The notes below the pieces were generated by a model that was not told where the DNA came from, ran no database searches, and worked only from the letters and a program-made list of their open reading frames with translations. This document shows, one piece after another, positions 17,286 to 25,664 of a DNA stretch of 64,000 nt. Both the position numbers and the translations under genes were made by a program. The DNA lies in the NCBI RefSeq assembly GCF_963691685.1, contig NZ_OY829290.1, positions 2,604,001-2,668,000 of the forward strand, given 5' to 3'. This DNA is from Thalassovita sp. (lineage in GTDB: Bacteria > Pseudomonadota > Alphaproteobacteria > Rhodobacterales > Rhodobacteraceae). Position 1 is the first letter of the stretch; every line of letters starts with the position of its first letter.

Positions 17286-18275
17286 TCAAGCGTTTACGTC
17301 AACGACCACCCGGCCCTGAACCTTGCCCGCCAGAATATCCGCACCCAGCTGCGGCAGATCCTGAAGCGTCGCTGGCTGCACCATGGCCTCCAGCTTTTCC
17401 AGCGGCAGGTCCGTCACCACCCGCTGCCAGGCCCGTTGCCGGTTCTCAAACGGCTGCAGGACCGAGTCGATCCCCAAGAGGTTCACCCCCCGCAACAGGA
17501 AGGGAATAACCGTCGCCGGCAGTGCCGCACCGCCGGCCAAGCCAACGGCGGCTACCGATCCGCCGTATTTCATCTGTCCCAGAAGCCGTGCCAGCATTGC
17601 GCCGCCCACGGCATCAACACATCCCGCCCAGCTTTCGCTTTCCAGCGGACGTTTGGTCGTTTCATTCAGCTCCTCCCGCGGAACGATCTGGCTTGCGCCA
17701 AGGCCGCGCAGGTACTCCTCGGTTTCCGGTCGGCCGGTTACCGCGGCAACCTCATATCCCAGATGCGCCAGGATTGCGGTTGCAACGGATCCCACGCCCC
17801 CGGCTGCGCCGGTCACCAACACCGGACCCTGCCCTAGGGTCAGCCCGTGATCCTCCAGCGCCATTACGGCCAACATCGCGGTGAAACCTGCCGTGCCCAC
17901 CGCCATTGCCTGGCGGGTGCTGATCCCTTCGGGCAGAGGGACAAGCCAATCGCCCTTCACCCGCGCCTTTTGGGCATAACCGCCCCAATGGGCTTCGCCG
18001 ACACGCCAGCCGGTCAGCACAACCTTGTCACCCGGTGCGTAGCGCGGATCCTCCGAGCTTTCGACCGTGCCTGCGAAATCAATCCCCGGCACATGGGGGT
18101 AATTGCGCACCAATCCGCCGCCGGGCCCAATGCACAGACCGTCCTTATAGTTCACGGTGGAATAGTCCACCGCGACCGTCACCTCCGCATGCGGAAGATC
18201 ATCCAGCTGCAGCTGTTTCACCGCAGCCTGCGTTTTGCCATCTTCATTTTTGTCAACAACAAGGGCGTTAAACAT
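17286..18275 (-). CDS. acuI: Acrylyl-CoA reductase (NADPH)
   Basis: This is a zinc-free medium-chain reductase of 329 residues. It shows the quinone-reductase-like start LVVDKNEDG, the NYKDGLCIGPGGG loop and the NADPH motif GAAGGVGSVATAI. It closely resembles AcuI, which reduces acrylyl-CoA to propionyl-CoA. This step detoxifies acrylate made from DMSP and is common in marine Rhodobacteraceae. GGGAGGAT sits seven bases before the ATG at 18275. It follows a DinB-like gene and is divergent from a FadR-type regulator with twin operators. No DMSP lyase gene is in the window. Confidence 0.88.
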   Translation of the reverse strand: MFNALVVDKNEDGKTQAAVKQLQLDDLPHAEVTVAVDYSTVNYKDGLCIGPGGGLVRNYPHVPGIDFAGTVESSEDPRYAPGDKVVLTGWRVGEAHWGGYAQKARVKGDWLVPLPEGISTRQAMAVGTAGFTAMLAVMALEDHGLTLGQGPVLVTGAAGGVGSVATAILAHLGYEVAAVTGRPETEEYLRGLGASQIVPREELNETTKRPLESESWAGCVDAVGGAMLARLLGQMKYGGSVAAVGLAGGAALPATVIPFLLRGVNLLGIDSVLQPFENRQRAWQRVVTDLPLEKLEAMVQPATLQDLPQLGADILAGKVQGRVVVDVNA

Positions 18276-18293
18276 CACGCTATCCTCCCAAAG

Positions 18294-18809
18294 TTAATAT
18301 TTCGCAAACGCAGGCGGCATGAACGGCAGATCCGTGGTCCACCCTTTGCCGCCCGCGGCCGTCACCATCGCGTGGATCTGACCACGGTGATGGGTTTGAT
18401 GATTGAACATCTGCATCAGGCACAGCGCCTTTGGCAGTGAGAAATCCTGTTGCATTGCAACGGAGTACCAGCTGAAGTCACCGTCCATATCCGCGGCAGT
18501 CAACCCGTTGGCCCACGCCAGAAACCGCTGATCCAGCGCCTGGCGCTTTTGCTGCCAATCGACCAGATCCGCCGACTCGGCAGTGCTGTTTTCCAAGGCT
18601 GTTTCCGGACCTGCGCCACCGTCAAAACGCGACAACCAGGTCAGATCGCCCCAGAGCAAATGATTCGCCGTACCTTGAATGGAGCCGAAGAAAGCGCTGC
18701 GATCCAGCCACAGCTGGGTCTCACTCAGCGCGGCCATTGCAGCCGACATTTCGTTATTTTGCCAGAGGTTATGCTGCGCCATCCGCTGACAATATTGCGG
18801 CGTAATCAT
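18294..18809 (-). CDS. DinB-family putative metal-dependent protein
   Basis: The 171-residue protein shows the DinB/YfiT four-helix pattern. An early His is in MAQHNLWQNNEM, and a late cluster FNHQTHHRGQI supplies the His residues that usually bind a metal. DinB-family proteins include thiol S-transferases (bacillithiol or mycothiol dependent) and many of unknown role. The start is set at 18809, where AAAGGAA precedes the ATG; longer in-frame starts lack a site. The stop is only 18 bases ahead of the acuI start, so the two form an operon. Confidence 0.75.
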   Translation of the reverse strand: MITPQYCQRMAQHNLWQNNEMSAAMAALSETQLWLDRSAFFGSIQGTANHLLWGDLTWLSRFDGGAGPETALENSTAESADLVDWQQKRQALDQRFLAWANGLTAADMDGDFSWYSVAMQQDFSLPKALCLMQMFNHQTHHRGQIHAMVTAAGGKGWTTDLPFMPPAFAKY

Positions 18810-18901
18810 TTGTTCATTCCTTTGGTTCATCCTGAACTGGCGACACCAAAACCTAAGGAGGATGCTCAGGAGTGTTGCGAGAAACCACGGGGCTTGATAA
18901 A

Positions 18902-18945
18902 TGTCTGACAAATAAATCAGCACCTGCCAAGTAAAATGTCAGACA
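18902..18945. promoter_or_regulatory. Twin TGTC(W)GACA operators of the FadR-type regulator
   Basis: Two perfect 9-bp palindromes, TGTCTGACA at 18902-18910 and TGTCAGACA at 18937-18945, lie 35 bp apart, start to start. They sit in the gap between the dinB-acuI operon and the divergent regulator, with the second covering the regulator's own start codon. TGTCNGACA dyads are of the size used by GntR/FadR-family dimers. They probably let the regulator control both itself and acuI. This is inferred from position and symmetry only. Confidence 0.55.
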
Positions 18946-19658
18946 ATTCAAAACCCCGTCCGCGCCCGACCGATCTGTCGGCAGCGATCGCCAGTGATAT
19001 CCGCGACGCCATCATCGCGGGGCGGCTGATTGTGGACGAACGCCTGCCGTCCGAGGCAGAGCTGGCTGCTCAGTTCGAAGTGTCGCGCCCAACGGTTCGA
19101 GAGGCGCTCAAACGGCTGGCTGCTCAATCGCTGATCCGCACGCAACGGGGTGCAAGTGGCGGTGCCTTTGTGAACCGGCTGAGTTATGAGCAGGCCTACG
19201 GCCAGCAGATCACCACCTCGACCCTACTGCTCAGTATGAATGGCGTCAGCTTTGACACTGCCTGCGAAGCGCGGTTTGCGCTGGAGCGGGCCTGTGCCCC
19301 CCTGGCCGCAGAAAGGCGGCAGCCTGATCACCTGGCCGCGATGCAGGCTGAGATTACGCGCCAGTCTGCCACTGGCCTATCGGATGAGGCGTTCTGTGCC
19401 TCGGATGTTGCATTTCACAGGGCCCTTGTGGATGCAGCGGGCAATCCTGTGCTGTCTTATCAACTGGCCGGTGCGGTTGAGGCGATGCAGCCCTTGATGA
19501 ATATGATCACCTACACCCGCCGGTCCCGGGACGTGATCATCGGTCTGCATCAACGCATTGTGGATGCGCTGGAACAGCAATCGCCGGAAGACTGCGACAG
19601 CGCCCTTGTTGAATTGCACAGCTATACCCGCGATCTGAACCAACCCACCGCACGTTGA
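18936..19658 (+). CDS. FadR/GntR family transcriptional regulator (FCD type)
   Basis: This is a regulator of 240 residues. The winged helix spans about 12-80, with the recognition segment FEVSRPTVREALKRLAAQ. The all-alpha FCD domain follows, with ligand/metal residues in the region FHRALVDAAGNP. Such proteins sense organic acids and acyl-CoA-like compounds. It is divergent from the dinB-acuI operon and has twin TGTCNGACA dyads at its start, so it is the prime candidate for controlling acrylate or DMSP-linked metabolism here. The signal molecule is unknown. Confidence 0.85.
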   Translation: MSDNSKPRPRPTDLSAAIASDIRDAIIAGRLIVDERLPSEAELAAQFEVSRPTVREALKRLAAQSLIRTQRGASGGAFVNRLSYEQAYGQQITTSTLLLSMNGVSFDTACEARFALERACAPLAAERRQPDHLAAMQAEITRQSATGLSDEAFCASDVAFHRALVDAAGNPVLSYQLAGAVEAMQPLMNMITYTRRSRDVIIGLHQRIVDALEQQSPEDCDSALVELHSYTRDLNQPTAR

Positions 19659-19736
19659 TCAGCCTGTTCTCGCCGAAACGACTGCGGCGGCAAGGTGTGA
19701 CTTGCCCGACATCACCGCGCGGCTCATGGTTCGCGC

Positions 19737-20459
19737 ATGCGTAAAAGCCTCCTACTGATATCCTTTTTGGCCCTGACCGGCACTGCCTATGGCCTGGCCT
19801 CCCCGCATCACCGACTGGTTGCTCACAACAAACTGTCGGACATTGTTCACTCTATCCTTCCCGCGCCGCGGCAGCCCGGCCAGGAAATACGCCCAGATAA
19901 TGCCACCCCAGCCACGGAATGGGCCGCAGGTTTGGTTAACGCCGCTAAGGAGCAGATCGGCATAACAACGCAGTATGATGGCGCCTATCAAGGGCTGGAC
20001 TATCCTATGGGTGACATTGATCGGCGTCGCGGCGTTTGCACGGATGTGGTGATCCGCGCCTTGCGGGACGCGCATGATCTGGATTTGCAGGTGGCCGTGC
20101 ATGAGGACATGGCCGATCACTTTGACGCCTATCCTGCGCTCTGGGGTATGACAGGTCCCGATCGCAACATCGATCATCGCCGGGTGCCAAATCTGCGCCG
20201 CTATTTTGAACGCATCGGTGTTGAACGCCCGCTGGCCACGACGCCCAGTGCCACAGATTTTCGGCCCGGTGACATCGTCACTTGGTCCTTCGGGCCCGGC
20301 CAGCCACATATCGGCATCGTCAGCACCCAGATGGATCGCCGCAGTCAGACGCCGCTGATCATTCACAACGCCGGGGCCGGCACCCGACTGGATAACATCC
20401 TGTTTTCATACCCGATCACCGGACATTACCGTCTGGAGGATGCCCTGCACCCCACCTAA
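19737..20459 (+). CDS. DUF1287 domain protein, secreted
   Basis: The 240-residue protein starts with a signal peptide (LLLISFLALTGTAYGLA). It contains the DUF1287 core: AAKEQIGITTQYDGAYQGLDYP, the Cys of RRGVCTDVVIRAL near residue 101, and a late His in PHIGIVS. The Cys-His pattern resembles NlpC/P60-type cysteine peptidases, so it may cut peptidoglycan or another periplasmic substrate. The family has no established function that I know. It lies just upstream of the tmRNA gene on the same strand, but tmRNA has its own likely -10 element. Confidence 0.8.
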   Translation: MRKSLLLISFLALTGTAYGLASPHHRLVAHNKLSDIVHSILPAPRQPGQEIRPDNATPATEWAAGLVNAAKEQIGITTQYDGAYQGLDYPMGDIDRRRGVCTDVVIRALRDAHDLDLQVAVHEDMADHFDAYPALWGMTGPDRNIDHRRVPNLRRYFERIGVERPLATTPSATDFRPGDIVTWSFGPGQPHIGIVSTQMDRRSQTPLIIHNAGAGTRLDNILFSYPITGHYRLEDALHPT

Positions 20460-20499
20460 ATTTGCAATTCTGCCCCTTCTCTTCCCCGAAGTTCCCGCC

Positions 20500-20505
20500 T
20501 ATATA
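20500..20505 (+). promoter_or_regulatory. Probable -10 element of the tmRNA gene
   Basis: TATATA lies about 10 bases before the expected start of the tmRNA precursor and follows the DUF1287 stop by 40 bases. No convincing -35 hexamer is visible at 17 bases. The call rests on position and the strong AT match only. Confidence 0.35.
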
Positions 20506-20511
20506 GGAGCT

Positions 20512-20855
20512 GTTCCCTTGGGGACTATGGACATAAACGCGCTCGTAATAAGCGGATCGGACCCGGGGGCGGTACCCGGCGGCTCCACCAAATATCCTTT
20601 ATTGGGGGATCATGGGGCCGAAACAGGATCGACGAACGTCTAAAGGGGTTAGCTTTGTCCCGGTGAGATACCACCGTTATCGGTTCGCTAAGCATAATTG
20701 CCAATAACAATCGTGCTCCGATGGCTCTGGCTGCGTAAGCAGTCCGAAATATCGACCTTTAAGCCCTTACGCCTAGCAGCCTAAGGCGGGGTCCGCAGGT
20801 ACCTGGCAACAGAAACCTGCACCCTACCACCCATCCCAGACCTGATTTAGCCGCT
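20512..20855 (+). ncRNA. ssrA: tmRNA (ssrA), circularly permuted two-piece type
   Basis: The acceptor piece comes first and ends with GGCTCCACCA (CCA end at 20590). A short loop of about 23 bases that would be cut out follows. The coding piece then starts with GGGGCCG at 20614, which pairs perfectly (with one G-U) with CGGCTCC of the acceptor piece. It carries GAAACAGGATCGACGAACG, typical of tmRNA. The tag frame from 20700 reads ANNNRAPMALAA and stops at 20736-20738. This permuted order is known from alphaproteobacteria. It rescues stalled ribosomes and tags products for ClpXP. The ends are approximate. Confidence 0.92.
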
Positions 20856-20915
20856 ATACGTGCCCGCGCTCCGCCGGTATGAGGGTGGCATTTGCAATGA
20901 CAGCAGCATCAGGCC

Positions 20916-22157
20916 ATGACCACCCCAACCGTTTCTGAACTGACCCGCGTTTTTGGCCGTATTGGCGTCCTGTCCTTTGGCGGTCCCGCCGCCCAAATTG
21001 CCCTGATGCACAAGGAATTGGTCGAAGACCGCCCTTGGCTGAGCGAAAAACAGTTCCTGTCGGCCTTGTCGTTTTGCATGTTACTGCCCGGGCCTGAGGC
21101 GATGCAGCTGGCGACCTATGCAGGTTGGTTGAAACGCGGTGTCCTGGGCGGGTTGATCGCCGGCGCCCTGTTTGTGCTGCCCGGGGCGGTGGTCATTCTG
21201 GCGTTGGCGCTGGCCTATGCGCAGTTTGGCACGCTGCCCTTGGTGCAATCGGCCTTCCTGGGCATTCAGGCGGCTGTTGTCATCGTTGTGTTCACCGCAT
21301 TGCGCAAGATCGCCGGCAAGGCCCTGACCCGGCCAAGTGCCTATGTGCTGGCCGCATTGTCCTTTGCCGCGATCTTTTTCCTGCAACTGCCTTTCCCGCT
21401 GGTGGTTTTGGCCGCCGCAGTGTGGGGTGCGTTGAGCGCGGAACATTCGCAGGCGCCAACCGAAGCAAAGGAAGCGCCGCGGTTTCTGTGGCGTCCGGTT
21501 TTGGCCTGCGCTTCGCTGTGGGCAGCGCCTTTTGGCCTGCTGGCGCTGTGGGATCATGCGTTCCTCAGCGAAGTTGCGCTGTTTTTCTCCAAGCTGGCGG
21601 TGGTGACCTTTGGCGGCGCCTATGCGGTGCTGGCCTATATGACGCAGGCCGTGGTCAATGATCATGGCTGGCTGAGCCTGCCACAGATGATTGATGCCCT
21701 GGGGCTGGCGGAAACCACCCCGGGCCCGCTGATCCTGGTCACTCAGTTCGTTGCAACCCTGGCTGGTCAAATGCAGGGCGGGGTGAGCTTGGCGCTCACG
21801 GCCTCAGCTCTCGCACTTTGGGTGACTTTTGTGCCGTGTTTCCTGTGGATTTTTGCCGGCGCGCCCTACGTCAACCTGCTGACCCACGCGCCGCGCCTGT
21901 CTAATGCGCTGTCCGCAATCACGGCGGCCGTGGCGGGGGTGATCGCCAACCTATCGCTGTGGTTCGCGCTTCAGGTTCTGTTTGGTCAGGTCAGCCAGAC
22001 ACGTTTCGGCCCCGTGCCGGATGTCAGCAGCTTTTCACCCGTCGCGGCAGGGTTCATGGGGCTGGCGGCTGTTTTGATGCTGGGTCTAAAACGCGGCATG
22101 CTGACGACCTTGGCGATCATGGGACTGGTCGGCATCATCTGGGGCCTTCTGAGCTAA
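20916..22157 (+). CDS. chrA: Chromate transporter
   Basis: This is a membrane protein of 413 residues with the two-half CHR structure. The first half contains FGRIGVLSFGGPAAQIALMH and LLPGPEAMQLATYAGW. The second repeats the signature as KLAVVTFGGAYAVLAYM and LGLAETTPGPLILVTQF. Two-domain ChrA proteins export chromate from the cytoplasm. No chrB or other chromate gene is near, so the in vivo substrate is not certain. It begins about 60 bases after the tmRNA and precedes sspB by 181 bases. Confidence 0.88.
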   Translation: MTTPTVSELTRVFGRIGVLSFGGPAAQIALMHKELVEDRPWLSEKQFLSALSFCMLLPGPEAMQLATYAGWLKRGVLGGLIAGALFVLPGAVVILALALAYAQFGTLPLVQSAFLGIQAAVVIVVFTALRKIAGKALTRPSAYVLAALSFAAIFFLQLPFPLVVLAAAVWGALSAEHSQAPTEAKEAPRFLWRPVLACASLWAAPFGLLALWDHAFLSEVALFFSKLAVVTFGGAYAVLAYMTQAVVNDHGWLSLPQMIDALGLAETTPGPLILVTQFVATLAGQMQGGVSLALTASALALWVTFVPCFLWIFAGAPYVNLLTHAPRLSNALSAITAAVAGVIANLSLWFALQVLFGQVSQTRFGPVPDVSSFSPVAAGFMGLAAVLMLGLKRGMLTTLAIMGLVGIIWGLLS

Positions 22158-22338
22158 CATCACCGGTTAACCCGTTGACCACTCATCAGGATACCGCTGC
22201 TTAGACCGCCCGCCGAGCGGCAGGCTCGGACACACACCCCGACCCACCCACAGATTTTTTTACCCGCTTTCGGTCACTTGCCCTTTCGTTTTTTGGCAAA
22301 TCCCCTATGCTCAGACCCGCACCAAGAAAGGCACTCTT

Positions 22339-22818
22339 ATGTCAAGCAGCATTGACTACGGAAACCTGATGCACCGCGCCATGCGCAGCCTGATTCAGGA
22401 GGTTTTGCAAGGCGTTGCGGAAAACGGCCTGCCGGGCGCGCATCATTTTTTCATCACCTTCGACACCACCCACCCGGATGCGGTGCTGGCCAGTTGGTTG
22501 AAGGAGCGCTACCCCAGCGAAATGACCGTGGTGATGCAGCATTGGTATGACAATCTGCTGGTCGAAGAAGACGGGTTTCATGTCACGCTGAACTTTGGCG
22601 ATCAGCCGGAACCGCTCTACGTGCCATTTGATTCAATCTGCACCTTTGTCGATCCCTCGGTCGAGTTTGGCCTGCGGTTTGAAACCCCAGAGGACGGCGA
22701 AGAAGAAGACGAGGATATCACCGAACAAGACGGCACCGCCGCCTTGGAAGAGATCCTGGAAGAAAAATCCGCCCCGCAGGAGGCCGAGGTCGTCAGCCTC
22801 GACAGTTTCCGCAAGTAG
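22339..22818 (+). CDS. sspB: SspB family ClpXP adaptor (alphaproteobacterial type)
   Basis: The 159-residue protein has the SspB substrate-binding fold (IDYGNLMHRAMRSLIQEVL, then VTLNFGDQPEPLYVPFD). A long acidic linker (EDGEEEDEDITEQDG) leads to a C-terminal ClpX-docking tail, VVSLDSFRK. SspB catches ssrA-tagged proteins and hands them to ClpXP. It lies about 1.5 kb downstream of the tmRNA gene, with chrA between, so the tag and its receptor are encoded close together. AAAGG precedes the ATG. Confidence 0.9.
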   Translation: MSSSIDYGNLMHRAMRSLIQEVLQGVAENGLPGAHHFFITFDTTHPDAVLASWLKERYPSEMTVVMQHWYDNLLVEEDGFHVTLNFGDQPEPLYVPFDSICTFVDPSVEFGLRFETPEDGEEEDEDITEQDGTAALEEILEEKSAPQEAEVVSLDSFRK

Positions 22819-22967
22819 GTCCTAGCATTCCCCGTCTCTGCCCGCAGATCGGCGAATGCTTGCCCATTGACAATGGGGTTGCCCGGATTTTTTGGCAGCG
22901 CCATCTCACATTTACAATCAGGTGACATATCTTAACCCGTAATAGATTTTATTACGGGAGGATTGAT

Positions 22968-23519
22968 ATGGCACGGGACTTCACGCTGTTTATTGGCGAA
23001 ATGATCCGCCGCCCCAATGAGGTGGGCGCGGTGGCTCCGTCTTCGGCAAAAACGGCGCAGTGGATGTGTGAAGGGCTGGCACAGGTCGAGGGTCCGATTG
23101 TGGAAATCGGTCCCGGCACCGGCAGTTTCACCCGCGCCATATTGGATCATGGCATCGCGCCTGAACGGCTGACCTTATTGGAAATGGGCCCGCGGTTCTG
23201 CGACACGCTGCGGGAAAAATTCCCCGGCGTGCAGGTGTTGAACCGACCCGGACAAGACATTGACAAAATTGGATTAAACAACATCGGCGCGGTGATTTCA
23301 GGGGTGCCGATGCTAGCCCGCCCGGACCTGCAGCGCGGCGTTTTGGAACCTGCCTTTCGCGTGCTTGCGCCGGGGGCCAGTTTCACCCAGTTCACCTATT
23401 CCATCCGCACCCCGTTTGGCGATGACCTCCTGTCGGACCTGGGGCTGCAATCGCGCAAACTGGCGACGGTCTGGGCCAACCTGCCCCCGGCCACCATCTA
23501 TCGGATTACGCGCCGCTGA
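22968..23519 (+). CDS. pmtA: PmtA-type phosphatidylethanolamine N-methyltransferase
   Basis: This is a SAM-dependent methyltransferase of 183 residues. The nucleotide-binding motif EIGPGTGSFTRAIL is near residue 45, and the start has the N-terminal RRPNEVGAVAPSSAKTAQWM segment typical of Rhodobacter PmtA. It is likely to methylate phosphatidylethanolamine stepwise to phosphatidylcholine on the inner membrane. A strong GGGAGGA box precedes the ATG. The protein is slightly shorter than characterised PmtA proteins (about 200 residues). A general rRNA-dimethylase-like role is less likely. Confidence 0.8.
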   Translation: MARDFTLFIGEMIRRPNEVGAVAPSSAKTAQWMCEGLAQVEGPIVEIGPGTGSFTRAILDHGIAPERLTLLEMGPRFCDTLREKFPGVQVLNRPGQDIDKIGLNNIGAVISGVPMLARPDLQRGVLEPAFRVLAPGASFTQFTYSIRTPFGDDLLSDLGLQSRKLATVWANLPPATIYRITRR

Positions 23520-23534
23520 CACGCGGCCGCGACC

Positions 23535-23752
23535 TCAGGCCCCAGATGCGATCAGAGCCCGCACCTTCACCGCTTTTTCAAAGTGGTTAAGCTGGTGGGT
23601 TCTGATCCACCACTCCGCCGCCTCCATGAGCAACTCGGGGTCATCGTTTTTATTGGCGAAAACGCATAGAATGACAGGCCAACACCGTCGCCTTTTTGGG
23701 CGATTTTGGCGTCACAGATTTTGATGGCTTTTAGGCGCAATGTCTCTCGCAT
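23535..23752 (-). pseudogene. Small conserved protein (DUF6500-like) with a one-base deletion
   Basis: The ATG at 23752 has AAGGAG seven bases upstream. The frame encodes MRETLRLKAIKICDAKIAQK and GDGVGLSFYAF. It then shifts at a TTTT run (23660s); one base in another frame restores ANKNDDPELLMEAAEWWIRT and HQLNHFEKAVKVRALIASGA with a stop at 23535. One extra T would give a continuous 72-residue protein. It resembles a small family I recall as DUF6500, of unknown function. A real mutation and a sequencing error are both possible, as the break is in a homopolymer. Confidence 0.65.
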
Positions 23753-23940
23753 GGGGCCGCTCCTTTTCCTTCGGGGTAATATGCGGCGGCTGGGCGGTTC
23801 AATCAGCCTGCTGACAGCGACTGTCAGCATCCCCGCCAATGGCCACGCTGTGTAAGTGTTAGCGGTATCCCACGGTATACAGCATTGCACTTTGCCCGGA
23901 TTACGCTATGAAAACTGCAACAGATATCTCGGAGGTCATC

Positions 23941-25335
23941 ATGGCGAATACCCGCACCGAAACCGACAGCTTCGGCCCCCTCGAAGTTCCTTCTGACAAA
24001 TACTGGGGCGCACAGACCCAGCGTTCGATCATGAACTTCCCCATCGGCTGGGAAAAACAGCCCGTCGCCATTGTGCGCGCGCTGGGGGTGATCAAACAGG
24101 CCTGCGCGATGGCCAACAAAGAGTCGGGCAAGCTGGACGCCAAGATCGGCGATGCGATCATTCAGGCCGCCGGTGAGGTTTTCCAGGGCAAGTTTGACGA
24201 TAACTTCCCACTGGTTGTCTGGCAGACCGGTTCGGGCACCCAGTCGAACATGAACTCGAACGAGGTGATTGCAAACCGTGCGATCGAAATCCTCGGCGGT
24301 GTGATCGGCTCCAAAGATCCGGTGCACCCCAACGACCACTGCAACATGGGTCAGTCCTCCAACGACACCTTCCCGACCGCAATGCACATTGCCGCCGCCA
24401 TGATGGTGCGCGACACGCTGCTGCCGGGTCTGAACAAACTGGCCGAAGGTCTGGAACAGAAGTCGGAAGAGTTCAAAGACATCATCAAGATCGGCCGCAC
24501 CCATACACAGGACGCGACCCCGCTGACACTGGGCCAGGAATTTGGCGGCTATGCCCATCAGATCCGCCAGGGCATCGCCCGTGTGGAGGCCGCCCTGCCC
24601 GGCATCTATGAGCTGGCACAAGGGGGCACAGCGGTTGGCACCGGCCTCAACACCCAGAAAGGTTGGGGCGAAAAGGTTGCGGCGAACATGGCCGAAATCA
24701 CCGGCCTGCCCTTTGTGACCGCGCCGAACAAATTCGAAGCGCTGGCCGCCCATGACGCAATGGTCTTCATGTCGGGCGCCTTGGCCACCGTCGCCGGCGC
24801 CATGTACAAGATCGCCAACGACATCCGCTTCCTGGGCTCGGGCCCGCGTTCGGGTCTGGGCGAGCTGATCCTGCCGGAGAACGAGCCAGGCTCCTCGATC
24901 ATGCCGGGCAAGGTGAACCCAACCCAGGCCGAGGCAATGACCCAGGTGGCCGCCCATGTGATGGGCAACAATGCGGCGATGACCTTTGCGGGTTCGCAAG
25001 GCCACTTTGAGCTGAACGTCTACAACCCGATGATGTCCTACAACCTGCTGCAGTCCATGCAGCTGCTGGGTGACGTCGCCGACAGCTTCACCGAGAGGAT
25101 GCTTCTGGGCATCAAGGCCAATGAGCCGCGCATCGAAAAGCTGATGAAAGAAAGCCTGATGCTGGTCACCGCCCTGGCCCCGACCATCGGTTATGACAAT
25201 GCCACCACCGTGGCAAAAACCGCCCATAAGAACGGCACCACATTGAAAGAAGAAGCCATCGCGCTTGGCTTCGTGGATGCTGAAACTTTCGACGCCGTTG
25301 TGCGCCCGGAACAGATGATAGGTCCGAAAGACTAA
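23941..25335 (+). CDS. fumC: Fumarate hydratase class II
   Basis: The 464-residue enzyme of the fumarase/aspartase superfamily shows TDSFGPLEVPSDKYWGAQTQ at the start and the signature GSSIMPGKVNPTQ near residue 325. It interconverts fumarate and malate in the TCA cycle. GGAGG lies five bases before the ATG at 23941; an upstream ATG at 23908 is possible but has no site. A strong terminator follows. The long antisense frame at 23824-25227 is a shadow of this gene. Confidence 0.95.
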   Translation: MANTRTETDSFGPLEVPSDKYWGAQTQRSIMNFPIGWEKQPVAIVRALGVIKQACAMANKESGKLDAKIGDAIIQAAGEVFQGKFDDNFPLVVWQTGSGTQSNMNSNEVIANRAIEILGGVIGSKDPVHPNDHCNMGQSSNDTFPTAMHIAAAMMVRDTLLPGLNKLAEGLEQKSEEFKDIIKIGRTHTQDATPLTLGQEFGGYAHQIRQGIARVEAALPGIYELAQGGTAVGTGLNTQKGWGEKVAANMAEITGLPFVTAPNKFEALAAHDAMVFMSGALATVAGAMYKIANDIRFLGSGPRSGLGELILPENEPGSSIMPGKVNPTQAEAMTQVAAHVMGNNAAMTFAGSQGHFELNVYNPMMSYNLLQSMQLLGDVADSFTERMLLGIKANEPRIEKLMKESLMLVTALAPTIGYDNATTVAKTAHKNGTTLKEEAIALGFVDAETFDAVVRPEQMIGPKD

Positions 25336-25351
25336 TTTTCGGTTACCAACA

Positions 25352-25384
25352 AAAAGAAAAGGCGGCCCGAGTGTCGCCTTTTTT
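25352..25384 (+). terminator. Rho-independent terminator of fumC
   Basis: AAAAGGCG and CGCCTTTT form an inverted repeat around a ten-base loop, followed by TTTTTTC. It lies 15-50 bases after the fumC stop. Confidence 0.8.
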
Positions 25385-25450
25385 CATTTTCCTGCGACGG
25401 AACCGACTTTGGTCCGCGTATCACCCCCATTGAAAACAGGGGGGGGCTCC

Positions 25451-25594
25451 ATGGCCAAGACGTACATTCCGCCAGTATTTCTGGTTCTTCTTTTGGTGCT
25501 CAGCGGCTTTTGCCTTGCCACTTCGCCGGTGTTTGCCGACGCGGGGGAAATGCAGGATGCGCGGCTTTTGCTGCAGCTTGGGTTGTTGTTATAG
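25451..25594 (+). CDS. Tiny putative secreted peptide
   Basis: The frame from the ATG at 25451 encodes 47 residues. A long hydrophobic stretch (about 9-28, PVFLVLLLVLSGFCLA) is followed by an AxA-like site (FADA) and a short hydrophobic tail. The eight-G run just upstream of the start could serve as a ribosome binding site. It lies alone after the fumC terminator. There is no homology that I recognise; it could be a small membrane or exported protein, or spurious. Confidence 0.4.
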   Translation: MAKTYIPPVFLVLLLVLSGFCLATSPVFADAGEMQDARLLLQLGLLL

Positions 25595-25664
25595 ACGGCA
25601 TTAGCCCCAAATTTGGCAGCAAGAGGTGCTGGGCAACACGGCCCCAGGTGGCTAGAGTGATGCT

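Noticed and set aside
23824..25227. 467-residue reverse frame
   Set aside because: It lies wholly antisense to fumC, which has clear family motifs; His/Gly-rich composition shows it is a shadow.
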